A stretch of DNA of 47,247 bases from Actinomycetes bacterium. GTDB lineage: Bacteria; Actinomycetota; Acidimicrobiia; Acidimicrobiales; RAAP-2. Below, in pieces: positions 35,336 to 43,427 of the stretch (its first letter is position 1; each line of letters begins with the position of its first letter). A program made the translations under genes and the position numbers. The stretch covers positions 1 through 47,247 of the forward strand of contig JAJYSU010000012.1 of the NCBI GenBank assembly GCA_021793395.1. The letters run 5' to 3'. The notes below the pieces were generated by a model. That model searched no databases and was not told the origin of the DNA. It was given only the letters and a program-made list of their open reading frames with translations.

Positions 35336-36510
35336 GTCGACCGTGGACTCACTGGGCGACCTCGGCTGATCTGGGCGCCCTACGAGCGCCCGACGCCGAC
35401 GCCGGCACCGGACTCGCCGGACGGCCGCTTGGCCGGGCGGTACGCGGTGGGGATTTCGTGTTCGACCCCTTCGACGCCTACGCGTCGGGTCTCGTCTCGA
35501 ATCCCAACGTGGTAGTCGCCGGAGCAATTGGAACGGGCAAGAGCACCGTGGTCAAGATGATGGTCGATCGAGCACTGGAGCGGGGGCGCCACGTGGTGGT
35601 GGTCGATCCGAAGGGCGAGTACGGCGAGTTGGCGGCGCGTCACGGCCAGCGCTCCTTCGCGCCGGGTCGCGATGGCTGGTGTGCGCCGTTCCCCGATGAT
35701 GATCGCGAGGCCCGCGCGTTGACCGGCACCCTGCTGGCGAGTGCGCGCGGTGCGGCGCTGACCAGTGAGCAGCACTTCGCCCTCGACGTTCTGTGGGAGT
35801 CGGTCGCGACGCCCCGACCGCGCCGGCTCCTCGCGACGCTCCTCGAGGGTGCGCGCACCCACCTCGAGGATCGCGGTGCGTCGCCGGCGCGGGATCTGGC
35901 GGTGGCCCTCCATCGCTTCGTCCACGGTGATCTCGCCGGCCTGGTGGACGGCGACGGCGAGCCCTTCTCCTTCGCGGACCGCCTCGTCGTACTGGATCTC
36001 TCGGCGTCGTGGTCGAGTGGATCGCTGCCGATCGTGGCGCTGAGTGCCACCGCCGCGGCCCAACAGGTAGCGTCGACGCGCTCGGCTCTGGGCTACCTGG
36101 TTCTCGACGAAGCGTGGGCCCTGTTGAGCGATCCGGGGGCTCTGGCCTGGCTGCGTGGCTCGTGGAAGTTGGCGCGCGCGCGGGGGCTCGCGCACGTACT
36201 CGTGCTGCACCGGTGGAGTGACGTGGCCGCCGTGGGCGACGAGGGCAGCGCCGGGCGCGCCGTGGCCCGGGGACTACTGCGCGAATGCGAGTCGTCGTGG
36301 TTGTTTCGCCAGCCTCCCGACGAGGCCGTTGAGATGGCACGGGCTCTGGGACTGGCGAACGCGGAGACGCAACTGGTGACGTCGTTGGGTCGCGGATCGG
36401 CACTCGTGCGCTACGGCCCCCATCGGTCAGTCGTACGCGTGCGACCGGACGAGCGCGACGTCGGCTTCGTGGATACCGACGCCGCGATGCGCTCACCCGC
36501 GCCGTCGTGA
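35329..36510 (+). CDS. VirB4-like ATPase of type IV secretion-like operon
   Basis: A 393-residue ATPase. LVSNPNVVVAGAIGTGKSTV contains the Walker A motif, VVVVDPKGEYGELAARHG is typical of VirB4/TraC-type ATPases in actinobacteria, and Walker B is GYLVLDEAWALL. LHRWSD.AAVGDEG and LFRQPPDEA fit the C-terminal block. The protein lacks the N-terminal VirB4 domain, which is on the preceding gene. Starts ATG 35329 or GTG 35332 both overlap the preceding stop. It powers assembly or substrate transport at the inner face of the membrane. Confidence 0.87.
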   Translation: MVSRPWTHWATSADLGALRAPDADAGTGLAGRPLGRAVRGGDFVFDPFDAYASGLVSNPNVVVAGAIGTGKSTVVKMMVDRALERGRHVVVVDPKGEYGELAARHGQRSFAPGRDGWCAPFPDDDREARALTGTLLASARGAALTSEQHFALDVLWESVATPRPRRLLATLLEGARTHLEDRGASPARDLAVALHRFVHGDLAGLVDGDGEPFSFADRLVVLDLSASWSSGSLPIVALSATAAAQQVASTRSALGYLVLDEAWALLSDPGALAWLRGSWKLARARGLAHVLVLHRWSDVAAVGDEGSAGRAVARGLLRECESSWLFRQPPDEAVEMARALGLANAETQLVTSLGRGSALVRYGPHRSVVRVRPDERDVGFVDTDAAMRSPAPS

Positions 36511-37655
36511 CATCGGATCGTCCACCCCTCGGCCGACGGACGTGGCACGGCGTGTCCTGGGGTCCGACGACGCGTCTGGCGCCGGCGAGTTCGCTGCTGG
36601 TCGTCGGGCCGACCCAGGTGGGCAAGACCTCGTCGGTGGTCGTTCCGGCGCTGCTGAACTGGACCGACGCGCTGGTGGTGACCAGCGTCAAGCGCGACGT
36701 GGTGGCGACGACGTCGCGGTGGCGGTCGTCCCTCGGTGAGGTGCAGGTTCTCGAGCCCGGTCGCGACGATGGTCTGACCTGGAATCCACTCGAGGGAGTC
36801 GAGACCATGCGCCACGCACTGCGCGTGGCCGGGGATTTGACGGGCCGTGCGCCGGCTCACGCCGACTCGGAATTTTGGAACACACTGGCCGCCAAGCTGC
36901 TCGCGGCGATGCTGATGGTGGCGCGCGAGCGCTCGCGGAGCATCTTCGACGTGGCGGAAGCGATCGAGAGGCGTGACTTCGCCGCGTGGTGTGCGGGCGA
37001 GAGCGTTGCCTCGCGCGCGGTGCGCGATTTCCTTGACCACGACCCCAAGACACTGGACGCGGTCGTGACCACCGTGGAGGCCATGGTCGTGCCCTGGCGC
37101 TTCGCGCAGCCGACGGCGCACGTACGTCGCGTGGTGGAGGGCCCCAACACCCTCTACTTGTGCAGTCCCCGCGGTGAGCAGCGCCATTACGAGGCCCTCT
37201 TTCGCGGAGCCGTGCGGATGGTCCTCGAAGAGCAGCAGCGGCGGGTGGACGAGGGTCGCGGCCGGCGCCTACTGATGGTCCTCGACGAAGCGGCAGTGGT
37301 CGCCCCTCTCGATGACCTCGATCAACTGGCGGCCACGGTGAGCGGCGTGGGAGTGACGCTGGTCACCGTGGTCCAGGACTTTTCTCAGTTGGTGGCGCGC
37401 TGGGGACCGCGGGCCTCGACGATCGTGAACAACCACACCACCCGACTGGTGATGGCCGGCCTCGCCGATCCCAGCGTCGATCGTTACCTACCCGAGATCA
37501 TGGCCCCACGCGCGAAGCGTCCGGCGCCGCCGCCGCTACGCGTGCGCACGCCCGGGACCGCGGTCCTGGTGGCTCGTCACCATCCGCTCGTGACGTTGCG
37601 CCTGCGCCCGTGGTGGCGCGATCACCGACTGCGCGAGCGCGGCGAACGGCTCTAA
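36507..37655 (+). CDS. VirD4/TraG-like coupling ATPase
   Basis: A 382-residue ATPase. SSLLVVGPTQVGKTSSVVVP holds Walker A, ALVVTSVKRDVVATT follows the second strand, RLLMVLDEAAVV holds Walker B, and TVVQDFSQLVARWG is the block after it, as in VirD4/TraG coupling proteins. There is no membrane anchor at the N-terminus; the chain begins directly with the ATPase core. Coupling proteins feed the substrate to the channel. The GTG start overlaps the VirB4-like stop (GTGA), and it is the last gene of the five. No relaxase gene lies beside it. Confidence 0.82.
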   Translation: MTSDRPPLGRRTWHGVSWGPTTRLAPASSLLVVGPTQVGKTSSVVVPALLNWTDALVVTSVKRDVVATTSRWRSSLGEVQVLEPGRDDGLTWNPLEGVETMRHALRVAGDLTGRAPAHADSEFWNTLAAKLLAAMLMVARERSRSIFDVAEAIERRDFAAWCAGESVASRAVRDFLDHDPKTLDAVVTTVEAMVVPWRFAQPTAHVRRVVEGPNTLYLCSPRGEQRHYEALFRGAVRMVLEEQQRRVDEGRGRRLLMVLDEAAVVAPLDDLDQLAATVSGVGVTLVTVVQDFSQLVARWGPRASTIVNNHTTRLVMAGLADPSVDRYLPEIMAPRAKRPAPPPLRVRTPGTAVLVARHHPLVTLRLRPWWRDHRLRERGERL

Positions 37656-37988
37656 GCCGGTGGTACTCGAGGGGAGTCGCGTGGTGAGTGTCACCGCTCC
37701 TTCGCACCTGACCCCACTCGCTGGTCGTCACCGCTCGAGACGTGACGACGACGACGAGACGGTGACAAACGCAGGACGTGCTCGGCTAGTGACGAGTCGT
37801 TGGTGCGTGGGAATTTTGATGGACTGCGGGCGTCGCGACGTCCGCAGTCACCGGGCTGGTTATCGCCGGTGCGGCGGATATCGAGCTCATTGCCCGACGA
37901 CGCCGACAGTGATCGCCACACCGTGGACAGTCGCGAGATGTCGGGTGATGACACACCACACCGGTTCGTGGGCCGGTACGATCTCGGG
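37656..37988. other. Gap after the secretion-like operon, with a 28-bp near-palindrome
   Basis: About 330 bp. It holds an almost perfect palindrome at 37822-37849 (arms GACTGCGG and CCGCAGTC around CGTCGCGACG, one G/T mismatch pair), possibly the operon's terminator or an operator. Overlapping open frames exist on both strands but lack ribosome sites. The longer reading frame of the kinase gene downstream starts inside this gap at 37938 (ATG). Confidence 0.5.
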
Positions 37989-38768
37989 GTGGCCTCGTCG
38001 CGATCATTTCCGCCCGAGGTCGTGTACGGTATCGACATTGGCGCGACCAACATCAAGTACTGCCACGTCGGTGCCGACGGCACGCTTCTCGAACCGTTAC
38101 GGCGGCGAGTCACGATGTATCCCTGCACTCCCGAGCGCCTCGTGACGACGTTGCTCGGGCGAATCCGCCGCTGTGGTACCACGAGGGTCGGTGTGGGTTT
38201 CCCGGGCGAGTTCGCTGACGGCCACGTGGTGCGACCAGGCAACCTCTCACGCCCGGGTGGACCCGGTACGCCGGTTGACCCGGACCTGGACCGGCGCTGG
38301 CGCGGTTTTGACCTTCAGGGGACCTTGCGCGCACAGACCGAGCGTGACGTGCGCGTCGTTAACGACGCGACGATGGCCGCAATCGGGGCCAGCGTTGGCC
38401 ACGGCGTCGAGCTGGTGTTCACCTTGGGTACCGGTTTTGGCCTGGCCAAGTTGGACGGGGGCCAGCCGGTACGAGTGCGTGACGTGGGCCAGGAGGTGTT
38501 TGTGGACGGTCGCACCTACGACCAGGCCCTCGGTGAACAGTCTCGCGCGCAGGACGAAGAGACGTGGCGTCAACTCATCGGGCGCGCGCTGGCGGGGTTC
38601 ATCGCCGAGTTTGGGGCCGACCTCGTACACCTGGCGGGCGGCAACGCACGCCGTGTCACGTCAGAGATGTTCGCCGCCTTGCCCTGCCCGGTGATCGTTA
38701 ACGGCAACGAGTCGTCGATGACGGGCGCGGCCCGGCTCTTCTACCCTCTCGCCCCCCCCCACTCCTGA
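37989..38768 (+). CDS. ROK-family sugar kinase, polyphosphate glucokinase-like
   Basis: About 259 residues. The N-terminus has VVYGIDIGATNIKYCHV (phosphate 1), then RVGVGFPGEFADGHVV, VVNDATMAAIGASVG (catalytic Asp) and LVFTLGTGFGLAKLDGG (phosphate 2). The layout and short length fit polyphosphate/ATP glucokinases of actinobacteria (PPGK). The zinc-binding CxCGxxGC motif of many ROK proteins is missing, as it is in PPGK. The start is uncertain: GTG 37989 is chosen, ATG 37938 and GTG 38022 are alternatives. A run of nine C at 38752-38760 lies just before the stop. Confidence 0.82.
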   Translation: MASSRSFPPEVVYGIDIGATNIKYCHVGADGTLLEPLRRRVTMYPCTPERLVTTLLGRIRRCGTTRVGVGFPGEFADGHVVRPGNLSRPGGPGTPVDPDLDRRWRGFDLQGTLRAQTERDVRVVNDATMAAIGASVGHGVELVFTLGTGFGLAKLDGGQPVRVRDVGQEVFVDGRTYDQALGEQSRAQDEETWRQLIGRALAGFIAEFGADLVHLAGGNARRVTSEMFAALPCPVIVNGNESSMTGAARLFYPLAPPHS

Positions 38769-38770
38769 GG

Positions 38771-39958
38771 TCACCCTCTCGCGAGGTCGACGGCACTCGT
38801 CGCCAGTACCTCGGCGGCGACGCGGCACGCCTCGTCGTCGACGGCGAAGTCGGGTCCGTGGTGCATGCCGCTGCTGCCGTCGGCCAGCGCACCACCGATG
38901 AACAGGTAGCACCCCGCGACGCGATCCAGTAGTTCGGCCACGTCGTCGCTGGGCGAGACGGGGGGCGTGACCAGTACCGCGTCGTCGCCCACGACTCGCG
39001 CGGCCGCGTCGAGCACCCGCGCGGTGACCAACACGTCGTTGACGACGGCGGGGGCGCTCTCGCCGAGCGTGACGGTGGCGGTGACGCTGAAGGTGGACGC
39101 CACCTCGGCGACGAGGCCCTCGAGGCGATCCAGAGCGAGTTCGCGCTGAACGGGGGTGAAGGTGCGCAGTGAACCGAGAACGGTAGCCGAGCGCGGAACG
39201 ACGTTGTTCGCGCTGCCCGCGCGCAACACCCCTGCGGAGCAGGCGCAGTCGGTTCCCTCGAAGGAGAGTCCCGTGACGATTTCGCCGAGGCGAGGAACGA
39301 GGTGACTGAGTGCCAGTACGACGTTGCCGTCGACCTGAGCCATCGCCCCGTGTCCGCCTCGCCCGGTGAGGTTAATGGTGAGGGCGTTGGCGGCACTCAT
39401 CAGGATGCCGGGTCGCGTCGCGACGAGACCCACGGGTGCTAACGACGTCACGTGAGCACCGAGGACGACGTCGGTGGGGTGATCGTTCAGAAGTCCGCCG
39501 TCAATCATGGTCCGGGCTCCGCCGAGGGCCTCCTCCGCCGGCTGGAAGACGAGGGTGAATTCGCCGGCCAATGAGTCGCGACGCTGGGCCAGGAGGTCAG
39601 CGACCGCGAGCAGTGCCGCGGTGTGCACGTCGTGGCCGCACGCGTGCATGACGCCCTCGTGGCGCGAGGCGTGCGACCACGGCCGTTCCTCGTGAACCGG
39701 CAGCGCGTCGATGTCCGCGCGCAGCATCACTCGTCGCCCCGGCTGCGCACCACTGAGAGTGGCGACGGCGCCGGTCTCGGTGGGACAGGGGGCGAGTTCC
39801 CACCCCAGTTCGAGGAGGCGATCGCGGATCACCGTCGTCATGCGGTACTCGTGGAAGGAGAGTTCGGGATAGGCGTGCAGGTCGTGACGAAGATCCATCA
39901 TGGGGTCGCGCGCGCGGCGCCACAGTTGCGCAAGGGAACTGGCGAATATGTCGTCCAT
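38771..39958 (-). CDS. M20-family amidohydrolase/peptidase
   Basis: A 395-residue metallohydrolase. It has LRADIDALPVHE (Asp), HACGHDVHTAALL (the Cys/His-Asp-His metal site), QPAEEALGGARTMI (Glu-Glu), GRGGHGA in the lid domain, and a final metal-binding His in GMHHGPDF. This is the pattern of amidohydrolases acting on N-acyl amino acids, hippurate or IAA conjugates. The start at 39958 is chosen because the frame upstream only extends through the tRNA-Arg gene on the other strand. It is convergent with the ROK gene, 2 bp apart. Confidence 0.92.
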   Translation of the reverse strand: MDDIFASSLAQLWRRARDPMMDLRHDLHAYPELSFHEYRMTTVIRDRLLELGWELAPCPTETGAVATLSGAQPGRRVMLRADIDALPVHEERPWSHASRHEGVMHACGHDVHTAALLAVADLLAQRRDSLAGEFTLVFQPAEEALGGARTMIDGGLLNDHPTDVVLGAHVTSLAPVGLVATRPGILMSAANALTINLTGRGGHGAMAQVDGNVVLALSHLVPRLGEIVTGLSFEGTDCACSAGVLRAGSANNVVPRSATVLGSLRTFTPVQRELALDRLEGLVAEVASTFSVTATVTLGESAPAVVNDVLVTARVLDAAARVVGDDAVLVTPPVSPSDDVAELLDRVAGCYLFIGGALADGSSGMHHGPDFAVDDEACRVAAEVLATSAVDLARG

Positions 39959-40051
39959 TGTTGAATGGTAGTGATCGCGTCCGCACCCCGCGGGTCCGCC
40001 TCGGATGGGGGAGCGGTTGTCAGGCACTACGATGGGAGACCGAGTATCACT

Positions 40052-40125
40052 GCGGCTGTAGCTCAGCGGATTAGAGCATCGGTCTACGGAACCGAGGGTC
40101 GGGGGTTCGAATCCCTCCAGCCGCA
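40052..40125 (+). tRNA. tRNA-Arg (ACG)
   Basis: Starts GCGGCTGTAGCTCAGCGGAT, anticodon stem TCGGT/ACCGA around CTACGGA (anticodon ACG), T-arm GGGGGTTCGAATCCCTC and acceptor CAGCCGC plus A. No CCA is encoded. The accessory region with insertion elements and defence-type genes lies to the right, on its 3' side. Confidence 0.97.
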
Positions 40126-40586
40126 CTACAATGGAGGGACAGGCGATACGTACGTCCGAAGCGCCCGCGCCGATGGCTCAACTTTCGCCTCGCTGCGCCA
40201 CCGGGGCCTTCAATTTCCAACGTACGAGGACTCCGGCGCCATCACCCCAACCTTGTCCGGCACCCGAGCGACCTGTTTGAGTCCGTCGGGGATGGTTTCG
40301 CCCGCGCCGTTTGCGCCGTGTCTTGTGCGACGTGTCACACGATCGTCTGCACGATTTGGCTGAAACGTGGTCTGAAGAAGGGCCGTTTCGCCGTCGCAGT
40401 CTCAGTCCGAGCTCAACAAGTTGGTCCACATCGTGCGGCCTGGCACCCTTCGGGGGATTCGAACGTGGCGCTTCGTGGCAAGGATCTCGTCTCAATTGGA
40501 GTATTTGTCCTCTATGAAACATTTCACAAACGTGTGGATACTGATTAAAGCGTCCCATTTGATGGGTTCGGAAAGTAGGCAGTTCA
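40126..40586. other. Gap between tRNA-Arg and DoxX
   Basis: About 460 bp with no gene I can support. A minus-strand segment at 40470-40441 contains GTTCGAATCC and ends in a CCA, recalling a tRNA T arm and 3' end, but the T stem does not pair. The last 90 bp before DoxX are A/T-rich. Confidence 0.4.
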
Positions 40587-41252
40587 ATGGAAAAGCTCAT
40601 AGGAATCATCGGGAATCCTTCCAAGATTCAAACACCACGATTTCTCAAGTGGCTGCAGCAGTCCAAAGCGGCGTCGCTCGTATGGACCGCCATGCGCATT
40701 TGGCTCGGCGTCATGTGGATCCAAGCTGGTGTCGCCAAGTTGTGGGGTGCTGAGAATGGGGCCTTCATGCACAACGGTGGTGCCGGAGTCGCGGGCTTCG
40801 CGTCGCACGGTGTCGCCGCCTACAGTTGGTGGGGTAGTTTCCTCCACGGTTTTGTCGTGCCCAACGCCGGCTGGATCGCTGTCCTCGTTGCTGTATCCGA
40901 GTTCGCGATTGGCATCTGTCTGGCGCTCGGGTTTCTCACGCCTCTCGTCGCCTTGGCCAGTTTGGCGCTGCTCTTCACCTACGTTATGTCGGGCACGGCG
41001 AGCGTGTGCGCCTTCTATGCGCTGTTCGCAATTGTCCTTCTCGCCATGTGGAGGACCTCGAGTTGGATCGGGGTCGATGGCTTGATTTCCGGATATCGTC
41101 AGCGCCGCGCCTCTGCCAACGAGTTAGGTCGCGTGGAAGAACACCCCGAGATCGCGGCTGCGCTGAAGACGTTGGAGGCCACCTCGACGCTGGCGGACGC
41201 GATACCTCACCTGACCGGGGACGCGCCTGACGAGAAGAATGTTTCAGCGTAG
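40587..41252 (+). CDS. DoxX family membrane protein
   Basis: A 221-residue protein with four membrane helices of the DoxX/DoxD-like type: TAMRIWLGVMWIQAGVAKLW, WIAVLVAVSEFAIGICLALG, LTPLVALASLALLFTYVMSG and FYALFAIVLLAMWRTSSWIG. The last 50 residues are soluble and helical (EEHPEIAAALKTLEATSTLA). Such proteins are linked with thiol or quinone redox reactions at the membrane; the exact role is unknown. The ATG follows AGGCAG. It is the first gene to the right of tRNA-Arg. Confidence 0.85.
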   Translation: MEKLIGIIGNPSKIQTPRFLKWLQQSKAASLVWTAMRIWLGVMWIQAGVAKLWGAENGAFMHNGGAGVAGFASHGVAAYSWWGSFLHGFVVPNAGWIAVLVAVSEFAIGICLALGFLTPLVALASLALLFTYVMSGTASVCAFYALFAIVLLAMWRTSSWIGVDGLISGYRQRRASANELGRVEEHPEIAAALKTLEATSTLADAIPHLTGDAPDEKNVSA

Positions 41253-41273
41253 CAAGTCCTTACGATCGACCAC

Positions 41274-41315
41274 TCGGTCATCGGCGTTTCGTTCAATCGA
41301 TTCGTCGATGACCGA
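41274..41315 (+). terminator. Inverted repeat after DoxX, weak terminator candidate
   Basis: TCGGTCATCG (41274-41283) and CGATGACCGA (41306-41315) are a perfect 10-bp inverted repeat with a 22-nt loop, 22 bp after the DoxX stop. The loop is long. Confidence 0.35.
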
Positions 41316-42050
41316 TGTGATTCTGTACGGCGCGGAGTTGGTGCGCACGTCCCTTGACCACGGGACGAGCACGGGGGCTTGATGGGCTCGGAGACCCGGT
41401 CAGTTCACCGGCGAGACGATGTGTCGGCACTCGCCGATGAGGTGCCTTGATCCGATTGAAGCGCTACGGCGGCATGAACGAACGAGACGTGCACGACGCA
41501 CGATCAATCTCGGACGTGGGTATGTCGATTCGCGCTCTGCGCCTCCCCCGTGTCTGAAAGCCACACCGCCCTGTAGCCAGTGCTGGCGTCCTTACTCATC
41601 ACGCATTCGTAACCAAGGACACGCAACGGCCGCCCTCTCTGGCGGCCCAGACGGTGTCGGTGCGCCGGGTGTTCTGGGACTTGGACGTTTCGAGCGTTCC
41701 TGTCAGTGTCCCCACCAAAAGCTGGATCGAGTCGGGTGCCTTCGCGCGCGGTACCGATCGGTGGGGCGTGATCGAAAGTGACAGAGATACTCGGTGCAGA
41801 AGATCGGACAGAAAGGGTCCTGCAGACATTCTTGGAGAGTTCGGTGACGACCTTCAGGCCGGAAATGGGTGCCCGGGTTTTTCTCGCTCTTACGGACCGA
41901 TTCGAGGGACCCGACCGAGAGGTGATTCAACGTTTGGTGTTTGGCGTTTGACGATCACAATCTGTAGCAGCTAGACGACCTGACACTCGTCGCGTGCGTA
42001 TCGACGAGCAACGTTGACATGGGAAGTTCGGAGCTACCAGCGACCGCTGA
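41316..42050. other. Stretch without a convincing gene
   Basis: About 730 bp. Short frames on both strands have no family motif. Its right end lies at the original stop codon of the NERD gene (minus strand, 42053-42051), before an insertion element split that gene. Confidence 0.4.
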
Positions 42051-42080
42051 TCATCGTGGTCGAAGCTTCACTTCGAGATG
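42051..42080 (-). pseudogene. Detached 3' end of the NERD gene
   Basis: Read on the minus strand from the target duplication (CAT, 42080-42078), the codons give HLEVKLRPR and a TGA at 42053-42051. Joined to the NERD gene across the insertion element they continue its frame exactly, so these are the original last codons. Confidence 0.85.
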
Positions 42081-42131
42081 TGATTCGGTCCAGGTTCCCC
42101 GGAGACTCCATACCTTGGAAGAGGATGGAGC

Positions 42132-42467
42132 ATGGTCAAGAGCAAACCTGGACAGAAGAGATACCCGCCTGAGCTGAAGGAACGCGCGACGAAGATGGTC
42201 CGCGACCTTCGTGCTCAGGACCCGAAGGACGTGAACGTGATCTCTCGAGTGGCTCGCCAACTCGGCGTCGGCTCTGAGTCACTTCGTCACTGGGTCAAGC
42301 AGGCCGAGATCGACGACGGTCAGCGAGCGGGCCTCACCACCGAAGAACGGGCCGAGCTGGCGAGGCTGCGCAAGGAGAACTTCGAGCTGCAGCGGTCCAA
42401 TGACATCCTGCAAGCAGCGGCGACTTTCTTCGGGGCGCAGCTCGAGCGCCGTCAACAGAAGAGGTAG
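42132..42467 (+). CDS. IS3-family transposase OrfA
   Basis: A 111-residue protein with the helix-turn-helix of IS3 OrfA (YPPELKERATKMVRDLR, then VISRVARQLGVGSESLRHWV) and a leucine-zipper-like end (ELARLRKENFELQRSNDILQ). It binds the element ends. The stop at 42465-42467 lies inside the open frame of orfB, which is -1 relative to orfA. Confidence 0.93.
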   Translation: MVKSKPGQKRYPPELKERATKMVRDLRAQDPKDVNVISRVARQLGVGSESLRHWVKQAEIDDGQRAGLTTEERAELARLRKENFELQRSNDILQAAATFFGAQLERRQQKR

Positions 42468-43387
42468 TTACCTTCATCGACGCCCACCGGGATCACCTGA
42501 CCGGTGGGCGTCGATGGGGGGTCGAGCCGATCTGCACCGAACTGCAGGTCGCCCCCTCCACCTACTACGACGCCAAGTCCCGCCCACCGTCAAAGCGCGC
42601 GCTGCGTGACGTGGAATTGGGCGTGCTGTTGATGGCGATCTGGCTCAAGAACTACTCCGTCTACGGAAAGCGCAAGCTCTGGGCGGCCGCCAAGCGCGCC
42701 GGCGAGGACGTGGGCCGCGAGCAGGTCGCTCGCATCATGCGCCAGTTGGGCATTCGGGGCGCCAGCCGAGCGAAGCGGCGTTTTACCACGCACGCCGACG
42801 CCACACACCATCGCGCTCCGGACCTCGTCAACCGGAACTTCACTGCGTCACGCCCCGATGAGTTGTGGGTTGCGGATTTCACCTACTGCTCCACCTGGTC
42901 CGGCGTCATCTACGTCGCCTTCGTCATCGACGTGTTCAGTCGCCGAATCGTGGGGTGGAAGGCCAGTCGGTCCATGACCGCCGACTTGGTGATCGCCGCT
43001 CTCGACATGGCGGCCTGGACGAGACGACACCGCACGCTGGAGCACCTGACCTGTCACACCGACGCGGGATCCCAATACACGTCCGTGAGCTACACCGATC
43101 GACTCGCCGACATCGGCGCGGCTCCCTCCATCGGCACCGTCGGCGACAGCTTTGATAATGCGCTGGCCGAATCGGTCAACGCTCTGTTCAAGACCGAGCT
43201 CTATCGCAATCCCGCCGTGCTGGCGACCGTCGACGGCCACTGGAAGGGCCTCGACGACCTCGAGATCGCCACGTGCGCGTGGGTGTCGTGGTTCAACGAC
43301 GACCGCCTACACGGCGAGCTGAACAACCGGACGCCGAGCGAAGTCGAGGGAGACTACGCTCGACAATCTCGGGCTCACGCGGCCTGA
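42404..43387 (+). CDS. IS3-family transposase OrfB (read by -1 frameshift or internal start)
   Basis: The frame is open from 42404 and reads TFIDAHRDHLTGGRRWGVEP then APSTYYDAK, the typical start of OrfB, then the rve core: DELWVADFTYCSTWSGVIYV with the first Asp, SRRIVGWKASRSM, HTDAGSQYTSVSY with the second Asp, and DSFDNALAESVNALFKTELY with the Glu. The end is FNDDRLHGELNNRTPSEVE. There is no clear start codon near 42467, so production of an OrfAB fusion by -1 frameshift in 42404-42467 is likely, as known for IS3; the usual A6G slip site is not seen. GTG at 42611 is too far inside. Confidence 0.88.
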   Translation, partial: HPASSGDFLRGAARAPSTEEVVTFIDAHRDHLTGGRRWGVEPICTELQVAPSTYYDAKSRPPSKRALRDVELGVLLMAIWLKNYSVYGKRKLWAAAKRAGEDVGREQVARIMRQLGIRGASRAKRRFTTHADATHHRAPDLVNRNFTASRPDELWVADFTYCSTWSGVIYVAFVIDVFSRRIVGWKASRSMTADLVIAALDMAAWTRRHRTLEHLTCHTDAGSQYTSVSYTDRLADIGAAPSIGTVGDSFDNALAESVNALFKTELYRNPAVLATVDGHWKGLDDLEIATCAWVSWFNDDRLHGELNNRTPSEVEGDYARQSRAHAA

Positions 43388-43427
43388 GGGATTAAAGACA
43401 AAGAGTCTCCGGAATACCTGGACCGAA

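Noticed and set aside
39959..40126. Longer N-terminus of the M20 enzyme reading RLEGFEPPTLGSVDRCSN
   Set aside because: This stretch is the antisense of tRNA-Arg, a well-known false extension; the ATG at 39958 gives the normal family start.
40178..40624. A 148-codon minus-strand frame before DoxX
   Set aside because: Arg-rich with no motif; it runs into the DoxX start region and looks like chance reading.
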